64,000 nt of DNA from Chitinophagaceae bacterium 26-R-25. Lineage in GTDB: Bacteria; Bacteroidota; Bacteroidia; Chitinophagales; Chitinophagaceae. The stretch is from the NCBI GenBank assembly GCA_029906195.1, contig JARWSJ010000004.1:434001-498000 (forward strand), in the 5' to 3' direction. The notes under the pieces are model-generated. The model was given only the letters and a program-made list of their open reading frames with translations. It searched no databases and had not been told where the DNA came from. The position numbers and the translations under genes were made by a program. The first letter of the stretch is position 1. Each line of letters begins with the position of its first letter. This document shows positions 35,876 through 45,300 of this stretch, in pieces.

Positions 35876-36352
35876 ATGAAAATGGCAAAAGACATATCGG
35901 ATAGTCCTCTTTTCGACGATTTACGTGGGACTTTACATTTTCAGCTTCACCGTATTCAGAAGGCTATGTTTCGCAATGGCAACCATATGATGCAGAAATC
36001 TGACATTCCATTGCAAATGGAGCAATTGCCGGTGCTAATGGTGATTTGTGCCAAGAAGGAACTTTCGCAACAGGAAGTAGCTGACATTTTAGGTCGCGAT
36101 AAATCTTCCGTTATGCGATCGATCACCACTATGGTGAAAAAGGGGCTGGTAACTGTTTCGCAGGATGTGAATGACAAGCGTAGAAACAACCTCATTCCAA
36201 CAAAGAATGGCATTGCCCTGGCAAACAAATTGAAAAACATTGCCAAAGAAGCAGAAGCTGAAGCATTTAAAGCTTTTTCTGTTGAGGAAAAAGATACCAT
36301 GCTGAAAGCCCTGATGGATATAGCCGATAAATTGGAAGCAAAGAACAAATAA
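35876..36352 (+). CDS. MarR family transcriptional regulator of the efflux operon
   Basis: A 158-residue winged-helix protein. The recognition region is ELSQQEVADILGRDKSSVMRSITTMVKKGLV, followed by a wing (NDKRRNNLIPTKNG). MarR proteins usually repress efflux genes and release DNA on binding a small phenolic or drug-like ligand. Operators matching its own promoter occur twice in front of the TolC-like gene. An alternative start is ATG at 35882. Confidence 0.92.
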   Translation: MKMAKDISDSPLFDDLRGTLHFQLHRIQKAMFRNGNHMMQKSDIPLQMEQLPVLMVICAKKELSQQEVADILGRDKSSVMRSITTMVKKGLVTVSQDVNDKRRNNLIPTKNGIALANKLKNIAKEAEAEAFKAFSVEEKDTMLKALMDIADKLEAKNK

Positions 36353-36370
36353 AATTTTTTTGTATATAAT

Positions 36371-36398
36371 GTTGATATATCAACTATTGATATATCAA
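36371..36398 (+). promoter_or_regulatory. Two MarR operators before the efflux genes
   Basis: GTTGATATATCAAC (36371-36384) is a perfect palindrome, and a second TTGATATATCAA follows at 36387-36398. Both resemble the operator within the marR promoter. Confidence 0.75.
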
Positions 36399-36402
36399 CC
36401 AA

Positions 36403-37719
36403 ATGTTAAATGTTATGAGAAATATTTTAATGCTCATTTTTTTATTACCCTTTGGAGCTGTTTCCGCACAGGATAACTTGTCGCTCAAAGAATGTATATC
36501 CTATGGCCTGCAAAATCATAGCTCCGTAAAAGTGGCGGAGAATAATATCGCGAAGTCAAAAGAGCAGGGAAGGGAAGCCCTTGCTGCTTATCTGCCGCAG
36601 GTGAACATCAATGGTGAGTACGATTACAATCTGAAAGTGCAAACGGCTCAGTTTAATGGGCAAAAGGTAAATATGGGGTCGCCGTATAGCTCAACCCTTA
36701 GTGCACAGCTTGATCAGCCGTTATTCAACCAATCATTGCTGCTGGGTATTAAAGCGAATCAACCAAACATGGAGCTTTCGCAACTTAATAAAGAGCAAAC
36801 CAACGAACAGCTCATTTATAATATTTCAAGCTCTTATTTCCAGGTATTGGTTATTCAAAAACAAATTCAATTGCTGAATGACAACAAGGCCCGCACCGAA
36901 AAATTGTACAACGTAACAAAGTTGCAGGCAGAGCAGGGTACAGGCAAAAAAATCAATGCTAAACAGGTGGAAGTGAATTTGAATAATATCAATTCTCAAA
37001 TTGCCAATGCACAAAGCAATTATACCATAGCGTTGAACAGATTGAAAAATGCAATGGGAATGGAAGTATCTGCAAATGTAGTTTTAACCGATACGGCACG
37101 CTGGGTACAAAACGTAACAGCAACGCCGGCGGCTGGAGTTTTTGATTATGTCAGTACCACTGCATATAAAATACAGGAGAAACAAATTGAGTTGAATGAG
37201 ATCAACGCGAAATCCATTCGTGCCGGTTACATCCCAACAGTGTCTATGTTTGGACGATATGGTTTGAATGGCTTCGGACCTACTGGAGGTGATGTTTTTT
37301 CTAATCAATTTAACTACTCCACCATCGGTGTAAAATTCACTGTTCCTCTACTTGATGGTTTCAAAAAAGATGCGCAGTATAAACAAGCAAAGATTGCCAT
37401 CAGTACTGCAAAGGAAAATCTGAAGTTGAATCAATCCAATTCAAACATGGTTTTCCAAAATGCAACCAACAAGCGTGAACAGGCTCGTACAACATTGCTT
37501 AGCGATAAACGAAATATGGAAATGTCGCAAGAGTTGTACGATAATGTAAACCTGCAGTACAGAGGTGGTACGGCTTCTTTAAGTGACCTGCTGAATGCAG
37601 AAAGCTCATGGAGTTCTGCGCAAAACAACTTCCTTCAATCAATGATCAACTATTATGTTGCGGCACTTGATCTGGCAAATGCACAAGGTTCGCTGGAAGA
37701 CTTTTACAATAAACTGTGA
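36403..37719 (+). CDS. TolC family outer-membrane efflux protein
   Basis: A 438-residue outer-membrane channel with signal peptide (ending at VSAQ) and two repeated outer-membrane efflux halves: LSLKECISYGLQNHSSVKVAENN at the start, and the second copy around KQAKIAISTAKENLKL with long coiled coils. It forms the exit duct for the RND pump encoded two genes downstream. ATG at 36415 is an equally good start and gives a cleaner signal peptide. Confidence 0.9.
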   Translation: MLNVMRNILMLIFLLPFGAVSAQDNLSLKECISYGLQNHSSVKVAENNIAKSKEQGREALAAYLPQVNINGEYDYNLKVQTAQFNGQKVNMGSPYSSTLSAQLDQPLFNQSLLLGIKANQPNMELSQLNKEQTNEQLIYNISSSYFQVLVIQKQIQLLNDNKARTEKLYNVTKLQAEQGTGKKINAKQVEVNLNNINSQIANAQSNYTIALNRLKNAMGMEVSANVVLTDTARWVQNVTATPAAGVFDYVSTTAYKIQEKQIELNEINAKSIRAGYIPTVSMFGRYGLNGFGPTGGDVFSNQFNYSTIGVKFTVPLLDGFKKDAQYKQAKIAISTAKENLKLNQSNSNMVFQNATNKREQARTTLLSDKRNMEMSQELYDNVNLQYRGGTASLSDLLNAESSWSSAQNNFLQSMINYYVAALDLANAQGSLEDFYNKL

Positions 37720-37721
37720 GA

Positions 37722-37776
37722 AATTGAAAATTGAAAGTTGAAAATTGAAAATGGTAGGGGCGAATCGCATTCGCCC
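37722..37776. repeat. AT-rich repeat arm plus GGGCGAAT hairpin
   Basis: Tandem TTGAAAATTGAAAG words (37722-37753) also occur at 51331-51361. They are followed by the hairpin AGGGGCGAATCGCATTCGCC (37756-37776). Confidence 0.7.
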
Positions 37777-37821
37777 TCAACAAGATAAACAACCAACTAA
37801 GAAAATATAAAACCAAAAGAA

Positions 37822-38877
37822 ATGAAAAGAATAATCCCTATAGTTTTAGCGCTCGGCGTGCTTGGATTGATTGGATGGAGACTCGCAAGCAATAAGAAAC
37901 ATATTGATGAAAAGAAGAAGCCGGTTGCAACTGGCAACGTTGTGATTCCAGTCAACGTGATAAAAGTCGCGAAAGCAGACGTAAACGATCAGTTGATAAA
38001 AACAGGAACGCTTATTCCTATCCTGGAGTCTGATATTATGGCGACTGCGGGTGGTAAACTGGTAGCTGTAAATTTTGAATTGGGTAGCTATGTATCAAAG
38101 GGTGCAACCATTGCGCAAATCGATAACAAAATGTTGCAATTAAAAACCGAAGCGTCTGAATTGGCGAAGTCGAAATATGAAAGCGACTACAAACGCAACA
38201 AGACGCTTTTAGAAGGAGATGCGACCACAGAACAAAATGTGCAGGACATAAAATACAACTACGATAACACCGTAAATCAAATCAGTCAATTGCAACAGCA
38301 AATAGCTGACAACAACATTAAAGCGCCCATCAGTGGACAGATCGTTGTTAAGAAATTAGAAGCCGGTACTTATGTAAGCGCGGGTGCGGTGCTTGGTTCT
38401 ATCGTAGACATCAGCACATTGAAAGTAGATGTGATGATTACTGAAAAAGATGCATATACTTTAAAAGTTGGTCAGCCTGTAACAGTGACTACAGAGGTAT
38501 ATCCAAATGAAAAATTTAAAGGCACTATTTCCTTCATCAGTCAGAAAGGCGATGCCACACACAACTATCAAATACAAGTGAAATTACCCAACACATCTGC
38601 GCATCCTTTGAAAGCCGGTACTTATGTATATGTTGATTTTGCACGTAAAAGCAATGCTCCATTGTTGTTGATCCCTCGTACTGCATTGGTTGAGAGCTTC
38701 AAGAACCCTTATGTATATGTTGTTGAGAACGGAAAAGCAGTTGTAAGAAAAATTACTCCAGGCAGAGAGATCGGTAACAATATAGAAGTAGTAGACGGTA
38801 TTAACGAAGGCGAAGAAGTAGTTGTGAACGGACAAATAAATCTGAGCGAAGGTGCTAGTGTAAAAATGATTGATTAA
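37822..38877 (+). CDS. Periplasmic adaptor (membrane fusion protein) of an RND efflux pump
   Basis: A 351-residue HlyD/AcrA-type adaptor with one N-terminal membrane anchor (IIPIVLALGVLGLIGWRL). It has a biotinyl-lipoyl-like hairpin (VAVNFELGSYVSKGATIAQID and NIKAPISGQIVVKKLEAGTYV), a coiled coil between its halves, a beta barrel and a C-terminal membrane-proximal domain (GINEGEEVVVNGQINLSEG). It links the TolC-like duct with the RND permease. Confidence 0.92.
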   Translation: MKRIIPIVLALGVLGLIGWRLASNKKHIDEKKKPVATGNVVIPVNVIKVAKADVNDQLIKTGTLIPILESDIMATAGGKLVAVNFELGSYVSKGATIAQIDNKMLQLKTEASELAKSKYESDYKRNKTLLEGDATTEQNVQDIKYNYDNTVNQISQLQQQIADNNIKAPISGQIVVKKLEAGTYVSAGAVLGSIVDISTLKVDVMITEKDAYTLKVGQPVTVTTEVYPNEKFKGTISFISQKGDATHNYQIQVKLPNTSAHPLKAGTYVYVDFARKSNAPLLLIPRTALVESFKNPYVYVVENGKAVVRKITPGREIGNNIEVVDGINEGEEVVVNGQINLSEGASVKMID

Positions 38878-38883
38878 AAATGA

Positions 38884-38967
38884 CGTAGGGACAAGGCAGT
38901 GCCTTGTCTTTCTTTAACACAGCATGATGCCTGCTATACAAAGACAAGGTAGTGCCATGTCTCTACT
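38884..38967. repeat. Inverted repeat, 'GACAAGGCAGTGCCTTGTC' family
   Basis: A perfect hairpin (38890-38908) and an outer pairing between 38884-38897 and 38943-38967 fill the gap before the RND permease gene. Confidence 0.75.
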
Positions 38968-38981
38968 CAAAATATATTAAA

Positions 38982-41900
38982 ATGAAGAAACTGACAGAAC
39001 TCGCCATAAAGCGCCCCTTACTGATAATAGTGGCTTTCGTGGCGTTGATATTGTTTGGGTTAATAAGCTTCAAACAACTTAACTATAATTTGCTTCCAAA
39101 GTTTGATGCAAACGTTGTGACGGTGATCACTACTTATCGAGGTGCATCTGCTGAGGAAATTGAAAATGCGGTAACAAGAAATATTGAGGATGCCGTGTCT
39201 TCAATGGAAGGTGTTGACAGGATCACTTCGTCATCCCGTGAAGGTGTTTCTACAGTAACCATCCAGTTAAAAGACGGGGCTGATGTGAACTACGCATTGA
39301 ATGATGCACAAAGAAAAGTGAACCAGATCATCGCTGCGTTACCAACGGGCATTGATCAGCCTATTTTGAATAAATTCTCATCTGATGATATTCCTGTATT
39401 GCGTTTGGCAACTACGGCAAAGATGAGCCCTGCTGCTTTGTATGACTTGGTTGACAAGCAAATCAAGCCGCAAATCGCAAACATTGAAGGTGTTGGTCAG
39501 GTTAGTTTGATCGGAGGGAATGAGCGCCAAATCAATGTGAACGTTGATAAGGATAAACTTGATGCGTATGGACTGACTATTACACAGGTTGCTCAAATGG
39601 TGAATGCAGCGAGTCTTTCGTCTCCTGCCGGTACTGTGGAGACTCCAAAAAATCAGTTCTCGATAAAATTCGATGCGAAGTTTACAGATCCTGAAGACAT
39701 GCGCAACATGGTTATCAAACAAAGCAGCAACGGAGGAAAAGTGTACCTGAAGGACGTGGCTGAAGTAGTAGATGCGCAAACAGATGCTACGACCATCAAC
39801 CATTTTAACGGTGTTCCGTCTTTGGGTGTTCAGGTAATGAAACAAAGTGATGCGAACGCCGTGGAGGTAAGTGAATTGGTAAGACAACGTTTGGATAAAC
39901 TCACCACACAATACAAAAACATCGATCTGAAATTCGACATCGCATCTGATCAGTCAACCTACACGCTGGCTTCTTCGGATGCGGTTATTCATGACCTGAT
40001 TCTTGCGGTGTTTATCGTGGCCGTTGTGATGTTGTTGTTTCTGCACAGTTTGAGAAGTTCGTTGTTTGTGTTGGTGGCTTTACCGGCATCCATGATTCCC
40101 GTGTTCATCTTCATGAATGTATTCGGCATGTCGCTCAACCTGATGACCTTGATGGGACTCTCATTGGTCGTTGGTATTTTGGTGGATGACTCGATAGTAA
40201 TCCTGGAGAACGTCATGCGACACATGGAGATGGGTAAGAACAAGGTGAAAGCAACAGTTGACGGGCGTTCTGAAATTGGTTTTACAGCGATTGCCATTAC
40301 GTTGGTGGATGTTGTAGTGTTCGTGCCTGTTGCCTTGGCCGGTGGTATTATTGGTAACATTCTCCGTGAGTTTGCATTGGTGGTCGTAAGTTCTACATTG
40401 ATGAGCTTGCTGGTGTGTTTTACCCTTACGCCTTTGCTGGCGGCGCGTTATGGAAAGATCGTGCATTTGAATCCTAAGTCATGGTGGGGTAAAATGAACA
40501 TCTGGTTCGAAGATCGCATTACCAATTTGAGAGATGGCTATACAAGTATTTTAACCTGGGCGCTTAAGCATAAACGCTGGATTTTGGGTGGTACGTTCGT
40601 GATATTTATCGCTTCCTTCATGTTGCTGACAAAAGGTTTCATTGGGTTTTCATTTGTGAGCAAAAGTGACAGGGGAGAGTTGAATATGAAACTGGAAATG
40701 GCGCCGCAAACAGCGGTTTATCAAAATAACCAGATCGTTCAGCAGGCAGAAAAAATGCTGTTTGCACAACCCGAAGTGGTAAGTGTTTTCTCCAACGTTG
40801 GCTTCAGCAGCACGGCGGGTTTTACCGCTACAAACGGTGGAAACAGCAACGTGAGTGAATTGACCGTTGTACTGGTAGACAAAGAAAAAAGAAAGGTATC
40901 GGATGATGAGTTTGGTATCCGCATGAAAAATATGATCGGGCAAATACCTGGCGTAAAAGTTACCGTGAGCCCCGTGAGTATCACAGGTAACACCCAGGTG
41001 GATGTCCAGTTGGCCGTGAAAGGTGCGAACCGCGCGGACATGCGTAAAACTGCTGCGCTGATAAAAGACGTAGTAGCGAAAACGCCGGGAACACAATATG
41101 TGAAGTATACCGTGGACGATCCAAAACCGGAAGTTGACATAAAACTCGATCGTGAAAAGATCGCGACTTATGGTTTGAATGCATCTGATGTTGGTACTGC
41201 TATTGCGAATGGATTTAGCGGAAATGACAATGCTAAATTCAAGTCAAACGGTAACGAGTACGACATCATGGTGAAGAATGATAAATTTGACAAGACAAAT
41301 ATTGATGACGTTCGGCGCTTGCAGTTTACAAATTCCCAGGGAAAGCAGTTTCAGTTGTCGCAATTCGCAGAGATCACCGAAACAATGGGTGAAACTGTAA
41401 TGGAGCGTATGGATCGTTTGCCTTCCGTAACCATCAATGCTTCTGTTGTCGGTCGTTCGCCAGGAACAGTTGGTAACGAAATAAAAGCACAGGTCGATAA
41501 AATGCAATTGCCAACAGGCGTTACATGGCAGTTCATCGGTAACCTTGAGAACCAGTCAAAATCATTTGGTAGTTTGCTTGGCGCGCTTGGTCTTGGAATT
41601 TTGCTCGTGTATTTGATCATGGTGGCGTTGTATGAAAATGCGATTTACCCATTGGTGGTATTGTTTGCATTGCCGCTTGCGATGATTGGAGCATTCCTTG
41701 CACTGGCATTAAGTATGCAGGACATGAGCATCTTTACCATGGTGGGTATCATCATGCTAATGGGGCTTGTGGCAAAGAACGGTATTTTACTGGTAGACTT
41801 TACCAATCACCGGAAGGCAGAAGGCGCTTCACTTGTAGAAGCATTGATAGATGCCGGTCGCGAGCGTTTCCGACCAATTCTTATGACAACCATCGCAATG

Positions 41901-42128
41901 ATCGTAGGTATGTTGCCAATTGCGTTGGCATCTGGTGCCGGTGCAGAAGTTAAGAATGGCATGGCATGGGTTATTATCGGAGGCCTTACCAGTTCATTAT
42001 TGCTAACGTTGGTAGTGGTGCCTTGTGTGTATTATATCGTTGATAAATTATTGCACAGAATCACCCGCCGTAAACGTGTTCGCTTCTTCAAGAAAAGCCG
42101 GGCTACGGTGCAAATGAAGCACGCCTAG
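38982..42128 (+). CDS. RND family efflux permease (AcrB/HAE-1 type)
   Basis: A 1048-residue inner-membrane proton-drug antiporter with twelve membrane helices in two repeats, each followed by a large periplasmic loop. Conserved stretches are LPKFDANVVTVITTYRGASAEEIE, SLVVGILVDDSIVILENVMRHME (proton-relay Asp pair in helix 4) and GLVAKNGILLVDFTNHRKAEG. The N-terminal ATG at 38982 is chosen; the upstream GTG frame lies inside an inverted repeat. Drug specificity cannot be read here. Confidence 0.95.
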   Translation: MKKLTELAIKRPLLIIVAFVALILFGLISFKQLNYNLLPKFDANVVTVITTYRGASAEEIENAVTRNIEDAVSSMEGVDRITSSSREGVSTVTIQLKDGADVNYALNDAQRKVNQIIAALPTGIDQPILNKFSSDDIPVLRLATTAKMSPAALYDLVDKQIKPQIANIEGVGQVSLIGGNERQINVNVDKDKLDAYGLTITQVAQMVNAASLSSPAGTVETPKNQFSIKFDAKFTDPEDMRNMVIKQSSNGGKVYLKDVAEVVDAQTDATTINHFNGVPSLGVQVMKQSDANAVEVSELVRQRLDKLTTQYKNIDLKFDIASDQSTYTLASSDAVIHDLILAVFIVAVVMLLFLHSLRSSLFVLVALPASMIPVFIFMNVFGMSLNLMTLMGLSLVVGILVDDSIVILENVMRHMEMGKNKVKATVDGRSEIGFTAIAITLVDVVVFVPVALAGGIIGNILREFALVVVSSTLMSLLVCFTLTPLLAARYGKIVHLNPKSWWGKMNIWFEDRITNLRDGYTSILTWALKHKRWILGGTFVIFIASFMLLTKGFIGFSFVSKSDRGELNMKLEMAPQTAVYQNNQIVQQAEKMLFAQPEVVSVFSNVGFSSTAGFTATNGGNSNVSELTVVLVDKEKRKVSDDEFGIRMKNMIGQIPGVKVTVSPVSITGNTQVDVQLAVKGANRADMRKTAALIKDVVAKTPGTQYVKYTVDDPKPEVDIKLDREKIATYGLNASDVGTAIANGFSGNDNAKFKSNGNEYDIMVKNDKFDKTNIDDVRRLQFTNSQGKQFQLSQFAEITETMGETVMERMDRLPSVTINASVVGRSPGTVGNEIKAQVDKMQLPTGVTWQFIGNLENQSKSFGSLLGALGLGILLVYLIMVALYENAIYPLVVLFALPLAMIGAFLALALSMQDMSIFTMVGIIMLMGLVAKNGILLVDFTNHRKAEGASLVEALIDAGRERFRPILMTTIAMIVGMLPIALASGAGAEVKNGMAWVIIGGLTSSLLLTLVVVPCVYYIVDKLLHRITRRKRVRFFKKSRATVQMKHA

Positions 42129-42132
42129 AATG

Positions 42133-42164
42133 GCAGCCAGTTGCCGGTTTCCGGTGGCCGGTAG
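42133..42164. repeat. Single arm of the 'CCGGTAGCCAGT' family
   Basis: CAGCCAGTTGCCGGTTTCCG and onward follows the RND stop codon. No clear matching arm is nearby, unlike the copies at 19618 and 24030. Confidence 0.6.
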
Positions 42165-42171
42165 GGTTCAA

Positions 42172-42219
42172 AATAAAGTAAAGAAGCCGCTTGATATCAA
42201 GCGGCTTCTTTACTTTATT
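42172..42219. terminator. Perfect 48-base palindrome, bidirectional terminator
   Basis: The halves of AATAAAGTAAAGAAGCCGCT...AGCGGCTTCTTTACTTTATT pair without mismatch, centred between 42195 and 42196, with A-rich and T-rich ends. It lies between convergent genes (the RND permease and the TraB-like gene) and can serve both. Confidence 0.85.
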
Positions 42220-42306
42220 GAATTATTGAGTAATTGAATAATTGAGGAGCAACGGGCCTGCGAGTTCAGTTATTCAGTCATTCAGTCATTCAGTTATTTA
42301 GTTATT
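42213..42306. repeat. Imperfect inverted repeat, 'AACTGAATAACTG' family
   Basis: The left arm (ATTGAATTATTGAGTAATTG, 42216-42245) and right arm (CAGTTATTCAGTCATTCAGT, 42269-42306) pair imperfectly. The right end reaches into the stop region of the TraB-like gene. A single related arm is at 12568-12600. Confidence 0.6.
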
Positions 42307-45300
42307 CATATCTCGAAGACTTCGCGGCATCGTTTATATAGCTATCGTCATCATCATCCCCTGATGAGTTCCCGAAGAATCTTGATGAGCTTGGTCTCAG
42401 GTCGTACAAAGTTTCCTTTAATAGTTTTTGCAAGGTTGGTGCTACAGTTTTTTTACCTGGCTTATAGGTTTCCTGTGTAAGTTTTGTAAAACCTCTTGTG
42501 TTGCTGTCAGCGTCGTTGTCGCCATCATCATCGTCGTTATCTCCATCATCGTTGCTGTTTACTTTGGAAAGATCGAGCGGCTGCAAACCACACATGGCGA
42601 TCTTGTAATCATCGTCATCTTTATTTTTCTTGTAACCATAGAAATAAACCCAACCCTTGTACTTTGGTTGGTTTACCTGAAGCTTGTCAATCAAAATCAG
42701 CGAATCAAGATTTCCTGAAGTGTAGCCGGAAGAGATGAGAATGCTTTTCGCCATCAGGTCCTGTGTCATATATTTTTCCGGGAACAGTTTTTCTTTTTTA
42801 CAGTCAACCAGGGCACTGTAAAGGTCAGCTCTGTATTTATCGTCAGCAGCGAGTTTTGTAATGATGCTATCGGGAACGGGTTTATTATTTCGTATCATAA
42901 CAACAGCAGTATTAAACAATGTCTTTTTGTCTTTTAGAGACAACAGTTTATTGAATAGTGCCGGCACTTCTGTCGAATGATCCCAAAATGGAATCAATAA
43001 AGTAGAATAGCTGCTTATGTCGTTTGAATTATAATCATTGTAATCATAACTGTCATTGTCGTTGTCCTTATCCTTATCGTTCAACTTGCTCATTTCCTTT
43101 TTGCTGTCATAAGCTGCTTGTTTCTTGATCGCCTGTTTCGCCTCCAGCAAGAACTTGTTGTAATACTGTTTGTATTGTTCCGGTTTAACGTAACCGCTGT
43201 CAATCGCGTCTTCCAGTAAAGAGGTGATGGTTGGTTTGTAGTCTTCCAAAACCATCAGGTCCATGAGTTCCGGCAGTAGCGGTGCAGACAATTGCAATGT
43301 ATCAAACAGCGGCTGCCATTTTGAACTGTAGTTGCTGTAATAGCTATAGGCCTTGTTTTTTTTGCCTGGTGACCGCGACGTAACTACGTCATCAACAAGC
43401 GCCTGGATATTGTAACTGTTAGGCCCCGCATTAGAAGTGCTAGTCAGCGCAGGTGGTTCAACAATCACCAAATTTTTAAACGCATTGAAAGAAGCGGTCG
43501 TCTTGATATCGAGCAATGCATCCAATACTTCATTCTGCAAGTCAGAAGTGTCAGTCACCTGTTTGTATAACTTTGACAAGTAATTCACGGTAACGGTGTC
43601 TCTGAAATTGCTCGCGATGCTTATCCATTTTCTTTTAACAACGAGGTAGTTTTTGTCTTTCCATGAAAGACGATCGATCGCCTTTATAACATTGGGAAGA
43701 TCTGTTGAGTCAAATAACGAAGGGCTCACTGCTCTCAATGCTTTTGCTGAAACAGCACTATCCTTGCTAAAATAATCCTCAAAAAGTTTATTCGATTTTT
43801 TTACAAAAGGGTTGAAGCTTTTGATGCTGTCTGATGGTGTAAATGTTTCAAATACATTTTTGATAAAATCGCTTTTTGCAGAGATGGTGTCGCCTTGCGA
43901 CATGAGGTTGAAGGTGGTACCATTGTGGTAAAGCGATTTCATGATCAGTGTCCTGCTGCTTCCTGAATCGCCATATTCAACATAGCTGCATTTCCAGTTG
44001 CCCGGTGCGGTATATGTTTGTTTCTTGCGAATCTGGTATTTAAAATCGTTGCGCATCATCAATCGTTTATCAGAGAAAAAAGCCGCAGAATCCTTTATGT
44101 AAACGTATTGTGGAAAACGAATGGACGTAACACTTACATGTTCGCCGGTTGTATCATTGCCAATGTTTTTGATGAAGAAGCTGCTCAATGCATCCTGCAA
44201 TGCAGATTTATTATCGTCATCTGTATTAGCATACATATCGAGTGATGGGTTGTCCGAACTATCCACTTCCGTTTTGTAGAAAAGAGGGCTGTTTACAGTG
44301 TAGCCCACTGTAGTGTCAGTACGTAGTTTGCTCTCCTTATACACAAAAGGCGTTATCTCAAACGAGTTGATAAAGTTGTCGGCGTTGGCTTCGTTTTGTT
44401 TGTATTTCGCACCAATCACGTAGTAGTTATTGCCCTGGATCAGGTAGCGGACTTTCACTGTAGAACCATCTGCATGTTGGTATTTAGCGTTGATCACAGG
44501 ATATCTGTTGACATTGCCCAATTTTCCACTGGCAGGTTGTTTCAACATTTTGGAGTTGGTAAAACTTTCCTCCATTAACCGAAGTTCAAAGCTGTCTTTT
44601 TCAATGTACTCGTATTGCTGAACGGTGGTTTTGAAAATGAAATAGGCGCTGTTGTTTGCGTCCTTGCTTAACCACTCGCTTCTGTCGCGGTCGTTCCTTT
44701 CATTGGCAATGTAAAACGGCTCCGAAGGGAAGCTAACTTTAAAACCTCCGTACGGTGGTTGGTACAAAGTGGGCTGCGTATTTTTTGCAGGGAAATTTAT
44801 TGATGAAAAAAACTGGTCAGCTTCTTTGCCTTCAGTAATGTAGTCAGCAATTCCGCTGATTTTGAAAATCAAAACCTCATCCGGCAAAATGAAAATGTTG
44901 TAACGCTGCACATCACCTTTCCTGGTTTTGTTTACAATATCAAAGCCATTGTAGCCATTCCGTGTAACCGCTTTCTTTGATAGTATTTTACCAGGAATAT
45001 TTTCATACAGAAGACTGTCGATTTTCCTTGTAACCGTTTCAATTGAATTCCCAAGTAATGAAGCATTGGTTTTGACACGTGTTGCCATGTAATAGCTGCC
45101 GTTGCTCATATCGGCATATTGCAGCATATTCAAATGCCCCAGGGTATTGTATCTGTAGAGTTTTGGTCCCGGAATATCAACTTTGAAAACGCTGTCTTCG
45201 GAGTACTGTGTGTTGAAGGTCAGCGGCACTCTTATCTTTTCAATTTTTTCCTTTTCTTCGCCATCGCGTTGACCAGTGTACACGGGGCGAAGCTTGTATC

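Noticed and set aside
38952-38981. GTG start extending the RND permease by ten residues
   Set aside because: It lies in an inverted repeat; the ATG at 38982 gives the normal RND N-terminus.
42428-42738. Hydrophobic or Cys/His-rich plus-strand frames opposite the TraB-like gene
   Set aside because: They arise from the antisense of Asp-rich codons (GAT/GAC) in the acidic tail.
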